DNA of 5,572 bases from Rhodanobacter sp. Its GTDB lineage: Bacteria > Pseudomonadota > Gammaproteobacteria > Xanthomonadales > Rhodanobacteraceae. Below, one piece after another: positions 1 through 5,552 of this stretch. The stretch lies in assembly GCA_026193555.1 (NCBI GenBank), contig JAPHUU010000231.1, positions 1 to 5,572 on the forward strand, written 5' to 3'. The first letter of the stretch is position 1, and each line of letters starts with the position of its first letter. The translations under genes were made by a program, and so were the position numbers. The notes beneath the pieces are model-generated. The model saw only the letters and a program-made list of their open reading frames with translations, made no database searches and was not told where the DNA came from.

Positions 1-486
1 CAGGTCGAACTCCAGCGCGCAATGCGCGGCGTTGCCGTAGGGGTCGAAAAAGGCCGCCAGTTCAGACGGAATCTGATCCGGGATCGGCCACAGATTGGAG
101 GCCGGCATGCTCATGTATTCGGCGAACGCACCGTTGCGGTTCACGCCGATGCCGATCGTGTTCGGGCACAGGTGCTGGCGCCCGGCGCGGCAGTTGCGGC
201 AGTGGCCGCAGACGATGTGACCCTCGGCCGAGACGCGGTCGCCGACCTTGTAACCGGTGACGCCCGGGCCGATCTCCACGATGCGACCGACGAACTCGTG
301 GCCGATGGTGAGACCGGGTTCGATCGTGCGCTGGCTCCACTCATCCCACTTGTAGATGTGCAGGTCGGTGCCGCAGATCGCGGTCTTCTCCACCTTGATC
401 AGCACCTCGTTGGGGCCGACCTCCGGCACCGGCACCTCTTCCATCCAGATGCCCAGTTCGGGCTTGCGCTTGACCAGGGCTTTCAT
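1..486 (-). CDS. tdh: L-threonine 3-dehydrogenase, N-terminal part (cut by window edge)
   Basis: Cytosolic zinc-dependent, NAD-linked enzyme of the MDR (medium-chain dehydrogenase) family. It oxidises L-threonine to 2-amino-3-ketobutyrate, the first step of threonine breakdown to glycine and acetyl-CoA. The minus strand reads 162 codons without a stop from ATG at 486 to base 1; the family is about 340 aa, so roughly half is visible. Seen directly: the start [19 protein letters not shown] with catalytic-zinc ligand Cys38, GHE with His63-Glu64, and the structural-zinc set Cys93, Cys96, Cys99 and Cys107 in [10 protein letters not shown]...HLC. All sit at the same residue numbers as in E. coli Tdh. 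[10 protein letters not shown] matches the segment leading into the NAD-binding fold, which lies outside the window. An in-frame ATG at 498 would add MQQT and has a weak GGA 6 nt upstream; 486 fits the family start better. The partner kbl is not upstream, so it must be downstream or elsewhere. Confidence 0.95.
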   Translation of the reverse strand, partial: MKALVKRKPELGIWMEEVPVPEVGPNEVLIKVEKTAICGTDLHIYKWDEWSQRTIEPGLTIGHEFVGRIVEIGPGVTGYKVGDRVSAEGHIVCGHCRNCRAGRQHLCPNTIGIGVNRNGAFAEYMSMPASNLWPIPDQIPSELAAFFDPYGNAAHCALEFDL

Positions 487-515
487 TGTCTGCTGCATGG
501 CGGATCCAGGACATG

Positions 516-530
516 GCCCGCAGGGCGGGC
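516..530. repeat. Short perfect inverted repeat in the tdh leader
   Basis: GCCCGC-AGG-GCGGGC is a perfect 6-bp inverted repeat with a 3-nt loop. It lies between the candidate tdh -10 box and the tdh start, so a tdh transcript would carry it as a GC-rich hairpin about 18 nt upstream of the alternative ATG at 498. No T tract follows on either strand, so it does not look like an intrinsic terminator. Its function is unknown; in DNA this GC-rich, a repeat of this size can arise by chance. Confidence 0.3.
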
Positions 531-552
531 AGGGTGGGAAAGGCAATCAGGG

Positions 553-558
553 ATTATA
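553..558 (-). promoter_or_regulatory. Candidate -10 box of the tdh promoter
   Basis: The minus strand carries an exact TATAAT here, notable in such GC-rich DNA. Transcription would start near base 546 and give a leader of about 60 nt before tdh. At 16-18 bp upstream there is no convincing TTGACA-like -35 box, and no TG extension, so an activator may be needed. The call rests on the -10 match, its AT-rich island in the divergent gap, and its sensible distance to the gene. Confidence 0.45.
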
Positions 559-603
559 AGTCCCCGCGCATCGCGTCGCGCGTGGCCGCGGCGTGGATAC
601 CAC

Positions 604-609
604 TACACT
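604..609 (+). promoter_or_regulatory. Candidate -10 box of a leaderless miaA promoter
   Basis: TACACT matches TATAAT at four of six positions, including the important T1, A2 and T6. Six bases separate it from the A of the miaA ATG at 616, so the predicted transcription start coincides with the start codon. No Shine-Dalgarno-like purine run lies in the 15 bases before that ATG, which fits a leaderless mRNA. A perfect inverted repeat GTGG-ATA-CCAC (593-603) directly abuts the box. No good -35 is visible. Confidence 0.3.
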
Positions 610-615
610 TTCACC

Positions 616-1578
616 ATGCCGACCGACATCCGCCCCCTGGCCATCTTCCTGATGGGCCCCACTGCCTCGGGCAAGACCGCGCTGGCCTGCCAACTGAGTG
701 AGCTGTTCGGGCTGGATCTGGTCAGCGTGGATTCGGCGCTGGTCTATCGGGGCATGGATATCGGCACGGCGAAGCCCGACTCGTCCACGCTGGCCCGCTA
801 TCCGCATGCGCTGGTAGATATCCGCGATCCGGCACAGCCGTATTCCGCAGCGGAATTTCGCATCGATGCGATGAACGTCATGCAGCGGATCAGTGCGCGT
901 GGCAGGGTGCCTCTGCTGGTCGGTGGCACCGGACTGTATTTTCGCGCCCTGCAGCAAGGGCTTTCCGATCTGCCGGAGGCCGATCCCGCGGTTCGCGTGC
1001 GGCTGACCAGCGAGGCCGCGCGACTCGGCTGGCCAGTGCTGCACGCCCGGCTGGCTCAGATCGATCCGCTGGCGGCCTCGCGGATCGGCTGCAACGATGC
1101 CCAGCGCCTGCAGCGAGCGCTGGAAGTGATCGAGCTGACCGGCCAGCCGCTGTCCAGTCAGCAGCACCGGGGTCATCGGCGCTTTCCGTGGCGTGTACTC
1201 AAGCTGGCCCTGTTGCCGACGGACCGAGCCATCCTGCATCAGCGCATCGCCCGGCGATTCGACGCGATGCTGGCGGCAGGCTTTCTCGACGAGGTGCGCG
1301 GACTGCGGGCGCGTGGCGACCTGCACGCGGACCTGCCGGCGATCCGCGCCGTGGGTTATCGCCAGGCGTGGGAGCATCTGGACGGGTTGACCGACCCGGA
1401 CGAGTTTCGCAATCGGGGCATTTTCGCCACGCGGCAGCTGGCGAAGCGGCAGATCACCTGGTTGCGCGGCGACTTCGCCACCCGCATGTTCGATCCGCAG
1501 CGAGCGGATTTGCCCGGCGTCGTGGCTGACGCCGTGCGACAGTTCCTCGGCAACGGACGAGCCACGACGCGGCGCTGA
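616..1578 (+). CDS. miaA: tRNA dimethylallyltransferase (tRNA A37 isopentenyltransferase)
   Basis: Transfers the dimethylallyl group of DMAPP to N6 of adenosine 37 in tRNAs that read codons starting with U. This is the first step to ms2i6A and supports codon-anticodon stability and frame maintenance. The 320-aa protein is close to E. coli MiaA (316 aa). Visible motifs: P-loop GPTASGKT (14-21), [16 protein letters not shown] (39-54) with the conserved Asp39, [10 protein letters not shown] (100-109) with Thr105, VGYRQ (246-250), and the signature [13 protein letters not shown] (272-284). The frame stays open upstream to base 22, but that stretch is antisense to tdh and has no MiaA similarity; ATG 616 places the P-loop at the usual distance. 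Start 616 has no recognisable Shine-Dalgarno and may be leaderless. Here miaA follows divergent tdh rather than mutL as in E. coli. hfq begins 169 nt downstream on the same strand. Confidence 0.97.
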   Translation: MPTDIRPLAIFLMGPTASGKTALACQLSELFGLDLVSVDSALVYRGMDIGTAKPDSSTLARYPHALVDIRDPAQPYSAAEFRIDAMNVMQRISARGRVPLLVGGTGLYFRALQQGLSDLPEADPAVRVRLTSEAARLGWPVLHARLAQIDPLAASRIGCNDAQRLQRALEVIELTGQPLSSQQHRGHRRFPWRVLKLALLPTDRAILHQRIARRFDAMLAAGFLDEVRGLRARGDLHADLPAIRAVGYRQAWEHLDGLTDPDEFRNRGIFATRQLAKRQITWLRGDFATRMFDPQRADLPGVVADAVRQFLGNGRATTRR

Positions 1579-1658
1579 CACCACGGACACCGTTGCCATC
1601 TCCCGATCAACGCGCAGGATGGCGGGTTGCCGCGCGAAAATCTCCTTTCATCAGGCAT

Positions 1659-1684
1659 TTGAAAGCAGTTAACATCCCCGACAT
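1659..1684 (+). promoter_or_regulatory. Candidate sigma-32 (heat-shock) type promoter of hfq
   Basis: TTGAAA (1659-1664), a 12-nt spacer, then CCCGACAT (1677-1684). The E. coli RpoH consensus is about CTTGAAA, 12-15 nt, CCCCATnT; the -35 core is exact and the -10 agrees at most informative positions (CCC, A and the final T). Transcription would begin near 1690, giving a leader of about 58 nt. Heat-shock promoters for hfq are established in E. coli, which makes this reading plausible. A housekeeping reading of the same DNA (TTGAAA, 17 nt, CATGTT) has a poor -10. Confidence 0.35.
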
Positions 1685-1690
1685 GTTGGA

Positions 1691-1718
1691 CCGGGGCGCC
1701 AACGGCGTTTTTTCCCGG
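1691..1718 (+). promoter_or_regulatory. Nested hairpin with U6 tract in the hfq leader
   Basis: The inner stem is CGCC (1697-1700), loop AAC, GGCG (1704-1707), followed at once by six T (1708-1713): a minimal intrinsic-terminator shape. An outer pair, CCGGG (1691-1695) with CCCGG (1714-1718), encloses both. If the candidate promoter is right, this hairpin forms the very 5' end of the hfq mRNA. It could partly end readthrough from miaA, protect the hfq 5' end, or offer a U-rich Hfq site. The inner stem is only 4 bp plus possible G-U pairs, so it would be a weak terminator. Confidence 0.35.
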
Positions 1719-1732
1719 GCCTGTCGGTTGCA

Positions 1733-1748
1733 AGGGGAGAACAAGAAA
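1733..1748 (+). promoter_or_regulatory. hfq ribosome binding site with adjoining ARN triplets
   Basis: AGGGGAG (1733-1739) is a strong Shine-Dalgarno, with 8 nt from its end to the hfq ATG. The spacer plus the first base of the start codon reads AAC-AAG-AAA, three consecutive A-R-N triplets, the motif bound by the distal face of Hfq. The same eight bases AAGGGGAG precede hflC. The site is well placed for autorepression like that known for E. coli hfq; binding itself is an inference. Confidence 0.6.
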
Positions 1749-2035
1749 TGTCCAAAGGACAATCGCTGCAAGATCCGTTTCTCAATGCTTTGCGCCGCGA
1801 CCGGGTGCCGGTGGCCATTTATCTGGTCAACGGCATCAAGCTGCAGGGCACGGTGGAGTCTTTCGACCAGTTTGTGGTGTTGCTGCGCAACCAGGTGAGC
1901 CAGATGGTCTACAAGCACGCCATCTCCACCGTGGTGCCCAGCCGCAATGTACGGATCGGCACCGGCCCCGAAGGCCATGATATTCACGACACTCATGCCG
2001 ATGCGTCGGCGGCCGCAGCCGATACGGACGCTTGA
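1748..2035 (+). CDS. hfq: RNA chaperone Hfq
   Basis: Sm-like homohexameric chaperone that joins small RNAs to mRNAs and so controls translation and decay. The 95-aa product is nearly identical to E. coli Hfq over its first 65 or so residues: [19 protein letters not shown], then Sm1 ([19 protein letters not shown]) and Sm2 with FVVLL and [11 protein letters not shown]. Proximal-face residues (Gln8, the VYKHAIS loop) and the rim patch Arg16-Arg17-x-Arg19 are present. The C-terminal tail is about 25 aa, shorter than in E. coli (102 aa in total). It is rich in Asp, Ala and His ([12 protein letters not shown], ending ADTDA), so an acidic tip is kept. Start ATG 1748 is fixed by homology and by AGGGGAG 8 nt upstream. 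hflX follows after a 57-nt gap on the same strand, so the two are probably cotranscribed. Confidence 0.99.
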   Translation: MSKGQSLQDPFLNALRRDRVPVAIYLVNGIKLQGTVESFDQFVVLLRNQVSQMVYKHAISTVVPSRNVRIGTGPEGHDIHDTHADASAAAADTDA

Positions 2036-2092
2036 TTGACGGCGTATCCGCCCGCATGAAGTGGGTCTGTGTCACAAAGGCCATTCCCACAC

Positions 2093-3400
2093 GTGTTTGA
2101 CAGACAGAAGAAAGGCGACCGCGCCCTGCTGGTGCTGCCGCATTCCCGCGGCGAAGGCGATGCCGAGCGCCGCGCCGCGGAATTTGCCGAATTGGTGAAG
2201 TCCGCCGGTGCCGAGGTGCTGGGCGTGATCGCAGCCCGCGTCGAACCGCCCAACCCCCGCTTCTACATCGGCAGCGGCAAGGCCGACGAAGTGGCCGAGG
2301 CAGTGCGCGCGCTGGATGCGGATCTGGTGCTGGTCGACCATGTGCTGACTCCGGTGCAGGAGCGCAATCTCGAAAAGCATCTCGGCGTGCGGGTAGTCGA
2401 CCGCGCCGGACTGATCCTCGACATCTTCGCGTTGCGCGCCCGTTCGCACGAGGGCAAGCTGGAAGTGGAGCTGGCCCAGCTCAAGCACATCGCCACCCGG
2501 CTGGTGCGCGGCTGGACCCATCTGGACACCCAGCGTGGCGGTGCCATCGGCAACCGCGGCCCCGGCGAAACCCAGCTGGAGAGCGATCGTCGTCTGATCG
2601 GCGAGCGCGTCAAGATGCTCACCAAGCGACTGCAGAAGGTGCAGACCCAGCGCGGCCAGCAGCGTCGCGCACGGCTGCGCAACACGGTGCCGCGAGTGGC
2701 CCTGGTCGGCTACACCAATGCCGGCAAGTCGACCCTGTTCAATGCGCTGACCGAGGGCGAGGTCTACGTGGCGGACCAGCTGTTCGCCACCCTCGATCCG
2801 ACCGTGCGCAAGCTGGAGGATCTCAGCTGCGGGCCGGCGGTGCTGGCCGACACGGTCGGCTTCATCCGCGAGTTGCCACACGATCTGGTGGCGGCGTTCC
2901 GCGCCACTCTGGCCGAGGCACGCGATGCCGATCTGCTGCTGCATGTCAGCGATGCGGCCGACGAGGAGCGCGAGCGTCTGCATCGGGTGGTCGACAAGGT
3001 ACTCGAGGAGATCGACGCCGGTGATGTGCCGCAACTGCACGTGATGAACAAGATCGACCTGGCTGGGGCCGAGCCACGCATCGACCGCGACGGGGACGGG
3101 CGGCCGCAACGGGTCTGGCTTTCGGCCGCCACGGGCGAAGGCATCGACTTGCTGCGTCAGGCGCTGGGCGAATTGCTCGGTGGCACGCGGATCCAGTCGG
3201 AGTTGCGCTTGCCGATGACCGCCGGGCGGCTGCATGCGCGGCTCAAGGCGGCCGGTGTCATCGCCAGCGAGAGCATGGATGAGGACGGCTGGCGACTGCA
3301 CATCGACGCGCCGCGTTCGGTGCTGGCCGCGCTGGGTGGCGAGGACGCGGTGCCGGTGCGCGAGATGGTGGCCCGGCTGGATGATGTGCCCGCGGCCTGA
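2093..3400 (+). CDS. hflX: Ribosome-associated GTPase HflX (ribosome-splitting factor)
   Basis: TRAFAC-class GTPase that binds the 50S subunit and splits stalled or heat-damaged 70S ribosomes. The name comes from lambda lysogenization genetics, but it is not part of the HflKC complex. With GTG 2093 the product is 435 aa (E. coli 426). Domains: HflX N-terminal domain with GSGK near residue 60 and RGPGETQLE (155-163); a charged helical hairpin (about 170-195); then the G domain with G1 GYTNAGKST (206-214), G3 DTVG (253-256), G4 NKID (319-322) and G5 SAATG (344-348); and a small C-terminal domain. Both candidate starts are GTG. 2093 gives VFDRQKKG, matching the family start MFDR, with AAAGG 12 nt upstream. 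GTG 2069 would add eight residues (MSQRPFPH) and has only a crowded AAGTGGG. I prefer 2093. No terminator separates it from hfq. Confidence 0.95.
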   Translation: MFDRQKKGDRALLVLPHSRGEGDAERRAAEFAELVKSAGAEVLGVIAARVEPPNPRFYIGSGKADEVAEAVRALDADLVLVDHVLTPVQERNLEKHLGVRVVDRAGLILDIFALRARSHEGKLEVELAQLKHIATRLVRGWTHLDTQRGGAIGNRGPGETQLESDRRLIGERVKMLTKRLQKVQTQRGQQRRARLRNTVPRVALVGYTNAGKSTLFNALTEGEVYVADQLFATLDPTVRKLEDLSCGPAVLADTVGFIRELPHDLVAAFRATLAEARDADLLLHVSDAADEERERLHRVVDKVLEEIDAGDVPQLHVMNKIDLAGAEPRIDRDGDGRPQRVWLSAATGEGIDLLRQALGELLGGTRIQSELRLPMTAGRLHARLKAAGVIASESMDEDGWRLHIDAPRSVLAALGGEDAVPVREMVARLDDVPAA

Positions 3401-3404
3401 CTCT

Positions 3405-3424
3405 GATCGCCGTTGGTGGCGATC
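3405..3424. repeat. Perfect 7-bp inverted repeat just after hflX
   Basis: GATCGCC (3405-3411), loop GTTGGT, GGCGATC (3418-3424) starts 4 nt after the hflX stop. In RNA it makes a stable 7-bp stem with a 6-nt loop. No U run follows, so it is not a canonical intrinsic terminator; it may protect the 3' end of hflX mRNA. It also sits at about -61 to -42 of the candidate hflK promoter, so it could be a protein-binding site in DNA. Confidence 0.45.
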
Positions 3425-3450
3425 CGCCAGGATGCCGCGGGGAGGCAATC

Positions 3451-3459
3451 TGCTAGAAT
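3451..3459 (+). promoter_or_regulatory. Candidate extended -10 promoter for hflKC
   Basis: TG-C-TAGAAT has the TGn extension and matches TATAAT at five of six positions. No TTGACA-like -35 lies 16-18 bp upstream, which extended -10 promoters can do without. Transcription would start near 3466 and leave a leader of about 147 nt before hflK. A 212-bp gap after hflX, in an otherwise compact run of genes, supports an independent promoter here. Confidence 0.5.
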
Positions 3460-3537
3460 CTGCGGCGATTACGTCTCATCGCGCCCGGTACATCCCATTC
3501 ACCGCGATCCGTCGCCGCCGATCCGATTGTCATCCTA

Positions 3538-3609
3538 ATGTTCTGCAAACCCAACTCGACCCACATTCGGCGCGCCGCGTCGGCCTTTTCGCTGCCCGCA
3601 GGAGTTTGA
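3538..3609 (+). CDS. Possible 23-codon leader ORF upstream of hflK (doubtful)
   Basis: ATG at 3538 opens a 23-codon frame (MFCKPNST..., ending SLPAGV) that stops with TGA at 3607-3609, three bases before the hflK ATG. It has no clear Shine-Dalgarno. Its end overlaps the hflK ribosome binding site (AGGAG, 3600-3604), so if translated it would couple to hflK. I recognise no homologue, there is no hydrophobic or regulatory codon run, and a frame this short is easily fortuitous. Confidence 0.12.
   Translation: MFCKPNSTHIRRAASAFSLPAGV
3568..3589 (+). other. Overlapping palindrome and weak hairpin before hflK
   Basis: CGGCGCGCCG (3568-3577) is a perfect 10-bp palindrome. Overlapping it, GCCG-CGT-CGGC (3574-3584) forms a 4-bp stem followed by CTTTT (3585-3589). 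The second resembles the short hairpin plus U run before hfq, but has only four T. The two structures exclude one another. A terminator or leader switch is possible but weakly supported. Confidence 0.2.
3600..3604 (+). promoter_or_regulatory. hflK ribosome binding site
   Basis: AGGAG ends 8 nt before the ATG at 3613, an ideal spacing. It fixes that codon as the start over the in-frame codons further inside the gene. Confidence 0.75.
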
Positions 3610-3612
3610 CGC

Positions 3613-4683
3613 ATGGCATGGAATGAACCCGGCAACGGGCCCAAAGACCCCTGGGGCAAGGGACGCCGGACCGGCGGCAAGTCGGGACTGGATGCTGTAC
3701 TGCATACGCTGAAAGGCCGCCTCGGCAAGATGGGGCAGGGTCCCGGCAGCATTCTCACCGGCGTGCTGGTTCTGCTGGTGGTCGGCCTGCTGTTCAGCAG
3801 CTACACCATCATCAATGCGCGCGAAGTCGGTGTGGTGCTGCGTTTCGGCCAGTATTCGCGCCTGCTCGGGCCCGGCTTCCATTTCAAACTGCCGCAGCCG
3901 CTCGAGGCGGTGCGCAAGGTCGAGGCCACGCGGGTGCGTTCGGTCAACGACAAGGTCAGCATGCTGACCCGCGATGAAAACATCATCACCGTCGATTTCA
4001 CCGTGCAGTACCAGGTGAACGATGCGCGCAAATACCTGTTCTCGCTGAATGACCCGGACGGCACCATCCAGGCCGCGGCCGAGGCCGCCGTGCGTGGCGT
4101 GATCGGCGGCAGCGACATGGACCAGATCCTTTCCGCCGCAGGCGCCAACCTGGTCAGCCAGGCACAGGACACGCTGCAGAAAACCCTGGATGGTTACCAC
4201 TCGGGCCTGCAGGTGAACGAGGTCAGCTTCCAGAACGTGTCGCCGCCGAAAGAGGTCAAGGATGCATTCGACGACGTCAACAAGGCGCGCGAGGACAAGC
4301 AGAGCATCGAGAACACCGCGCTGGCCTATGCCAACCAGGTGGTTCCAGTGGCACGTGGCGAGGCCGCCGCGATTGCCCAGCAGGCTGAGGGTTACAAGGC
4401 CGAGCGGATCGCTCGCGCGAAGGGCGATACCGCGCGCTTCAACCTGTTGCTGAAGGAATACAAGACCGCCCCGGAAGTCACCCGCAAACGTCTGTGGCTG
4501 GAAACGATGGAGCAGGTGATGGCGGACAACCCCAAGGTGATCGATGGCTCCGGTGGCCGCAACATCATCAATCTGCCGGCGGGCCGCCTGGACACATCGG
4601 CGAACGCCGGCCATGCCACCACCGGTACGGTCACGGCCGTGCTGCCGGCCAGCGGTGCCAGCGACAAGGGGAGCCAGCCATGA
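3613..4683 (+). CDS. hflK: SPFH-family FtsH modulator subunit HflK
   Basis: Inner-membrane subunit that assembles with HflC into a large periplasm-facing cage around the FtsH AAA protease and modulates its degradation of membrane proteins. The 356-aa product has a short Gly/Pro/Lys-rich cytoplasmic N-terminus (MAWNEPGNGPKDPWGKG), one membrane segment at about 46-64 (ILTGVLVLLVVGLLF), and an SPFH/band-7 domain from about residue 65. Recognisable motifs are VGVVLRFGQY, the DENIITVDFTVQYQV segment, RGVIGGSDMDQIL and PPKEVKDAFDDVNKAREDKQ. An Ala/Glu/Lys-rich helical region follows, then the conserved RLWLETME (293-300). E. coli HflK is longer (419 aa), with larger disordered ends; both tails are shorter here, but nothing in the core is missing. 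AGGAG precedes the start. The stop overlaps the hflC start as ATGA, which implies translational coupling and balanced production of the two subunits. Confidence 0.97.
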   Translation: MAWNEPGNGPKDPWGKGRRTGGKSGLDAVLHTLKGRLGKMGQGPGSILTGVLVLLVVGLLFSSYTIINAREVGVVLRFGQYSRLLGPGFHFKLPQPLEAVRKVEATRVRSVNDKVSMLTRDENIITVDFTVQYQVNDARKYLFSLNDPDGTIQAAAEAAVRGVIGGSDMDQILSAAGANLVSQAQDTLQKTLDGYHSGLQVNEVSFQNVSPPKEVKDAFDDVNKAREDKQSIENTALAYANQVVPVARGEAAAIAQQAEGYKAERIARAKGDTARFNLLLKEYKTAPEVTRKRLWLETMEQVMADNPKVIDGSGGRNIINLPAGRLDTSANAGHATTGTVTAVLPASGASDKGSQP

Positions 4684-5552
4684 ACAACAGGATTGTCGCC
4701 GCCGTGCTTGCGGCATTGCTGCTGCTGCTCGGCCTCAGCAGCGTCTTCGTGGTCAGTGAAGGGCAGAATGCGCTGCTGCTGCAGTTCGGCCGCATCGTGC
4801 GCACCGACTTCCAGCCGGGGCTGCATTTCAAGATCCCGCTGATGCAACAGGTAATGCGGTTCGACAACCGCATCCTGTCGCTGGACGCCCCGCCGGAGCG
4901 TTACTTCACTTCCGAGAAAAAGAGCGTCAACGTCGATTTCTACGTGAAGTGGCGGATCGCCGACAACGCGATGTACTACCGCGCCACCGGCGGCGACGAA
5001 CTGCAGGCGGAGCAGCGGCTGACGCCGATCATCAAGGATGCACTGCGCTTCGAGTTCAACGCCCGTACGCTGCAGGAGCTGATCTCCGGCGGCCGCAAGG
5101 ACATCACCGAGCGCGTGCGCGAGCAGACCGATACGGCAGCGCGCAAGAACCTCGGCATCGCGGTGGTCGACGTGCGGATCAAGCGCATCGATCTGCCCGA
5201 CGAGGTCAGCGAATCGGTGTACAAGCGCATGCGTGCCGAGCGTTCGCAGCTGGCCAACGAATTGCGCTACACCGGCAAGGAAGCTGCCGCCAGGATCCAG
5301 GCCGACGCCAATCGCCAGGGCCAGGTGCTACGTGCCGATGCCAATCGGGATGCCGCCACCGTGCGCGGCCAGGGCGATGCGCAAGCGGCGGTGATCTACG
5401 CCCAGTCGTATGACCAAGACCCGGAGTTCTTCGCTTTCTATCGCAGCATGGCGGCCTATCGCAAGTCGTTCGAGGACGGCAAGGGCGTGCTGGTGCTGAA
5501 ACCCGATTCGGCGTTCATGCGCTATTTCAGCGACCCCTCGCCGAAGAAGTAG
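4680..5552 (+). CDS. hflC: SPFH-family FtsH modulator subunit HflC
   Basis: Partner of HflK in the membrane cage that regulates FtsH. The old 'protease' label is not supported; this is an SPFH scaffold protein. The 290-aa product has an N-terminal membrane anchor (about 5-25, very Leu/Ala-rich) that leaves the rest in the periplasm. The SPFH domain begins VVSEGQNALLLQFGRI, with PGLHFKIPLMQQV close behind. An Ala/Arg/Gln-rich coiled helix carries the repeated ADANRQGQ / ADANRDAA units, and the conserved DPEFFAFYRS lies at 247-256. E. coli HflC is 334 aa; the shorter length is what I recall for Xanthomonas relatives. ATG 4680 overlaps the hflK stop, and AGGGGAG (4667-4673), inside the end of hflK, lies 6 nt upstream. 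The frame also runs open upstream to 4494, but that part is the hflK gene in another frame. Confidence 0.97.
   Translation: MNNRIVAAVLAALLLLLGLSSVFVVSEGQNALLLQFGRIVRTDFQPGLHFKIPLMQQVMRFDNRILSLDAPPERYFTSEKKSVNVDFYVKWRIADNAMYYRATGGDELQAEQRLTPIIKDALRFEFNARTLQELISGGRKDITERVREQTDTAARKNLGIAVVDVRIKRIDLPDEVSESVYKRMRAERSQLANELRYTGKEAAARIQADANRQGQVLRADANRDAATVRGQGDAQAAVIYAQSYDQDPEFFAFYRSMAAYRKSFEDGKGVLVLKPDSAFMRYFSDPSPKK

Noticed and set aside
22..615. In-frame upstream extension of miaA (would add about 198 residues).
   Set aside because: The stretch is antisense to tdh, whose zinc-binding motifs are unmistakable, and it has no MiaA similarity. It is open only because GC-rich DNA has few stops.
1620..1634. 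TGGCGGGTTGCCGC as a sigma-54 promoter.
   Set aside because: The GG and GC elements are only 8 bp apart, against about 12 bp required.
1683..1898. Plus-strand frame from ATG 1683 overlapping the start of hfq.
   Set aside because: It runs out of frame into hfq, has no Shine-Dalgarno, and its first codon lies before the predicted hfq transcript start. It resembles no known protein.
2072..3448. Long minus-strand open frame (458 codons) opposite hflX, and similar ones opposite miaA (547-1599) and hflK (3535-4716).
   Set aside because: Compositional shadows of the real genes: no recognisable motifs, no ribosome sites, and the opposite strand encodes complete conserved proteins.
3527..3556. TTGTCA as the -35 of a second hflK promoter.
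   Set aside because: No -10-like hexamer occurs 16-18 bp downstream; the sequence there is CCCAAC or similar.
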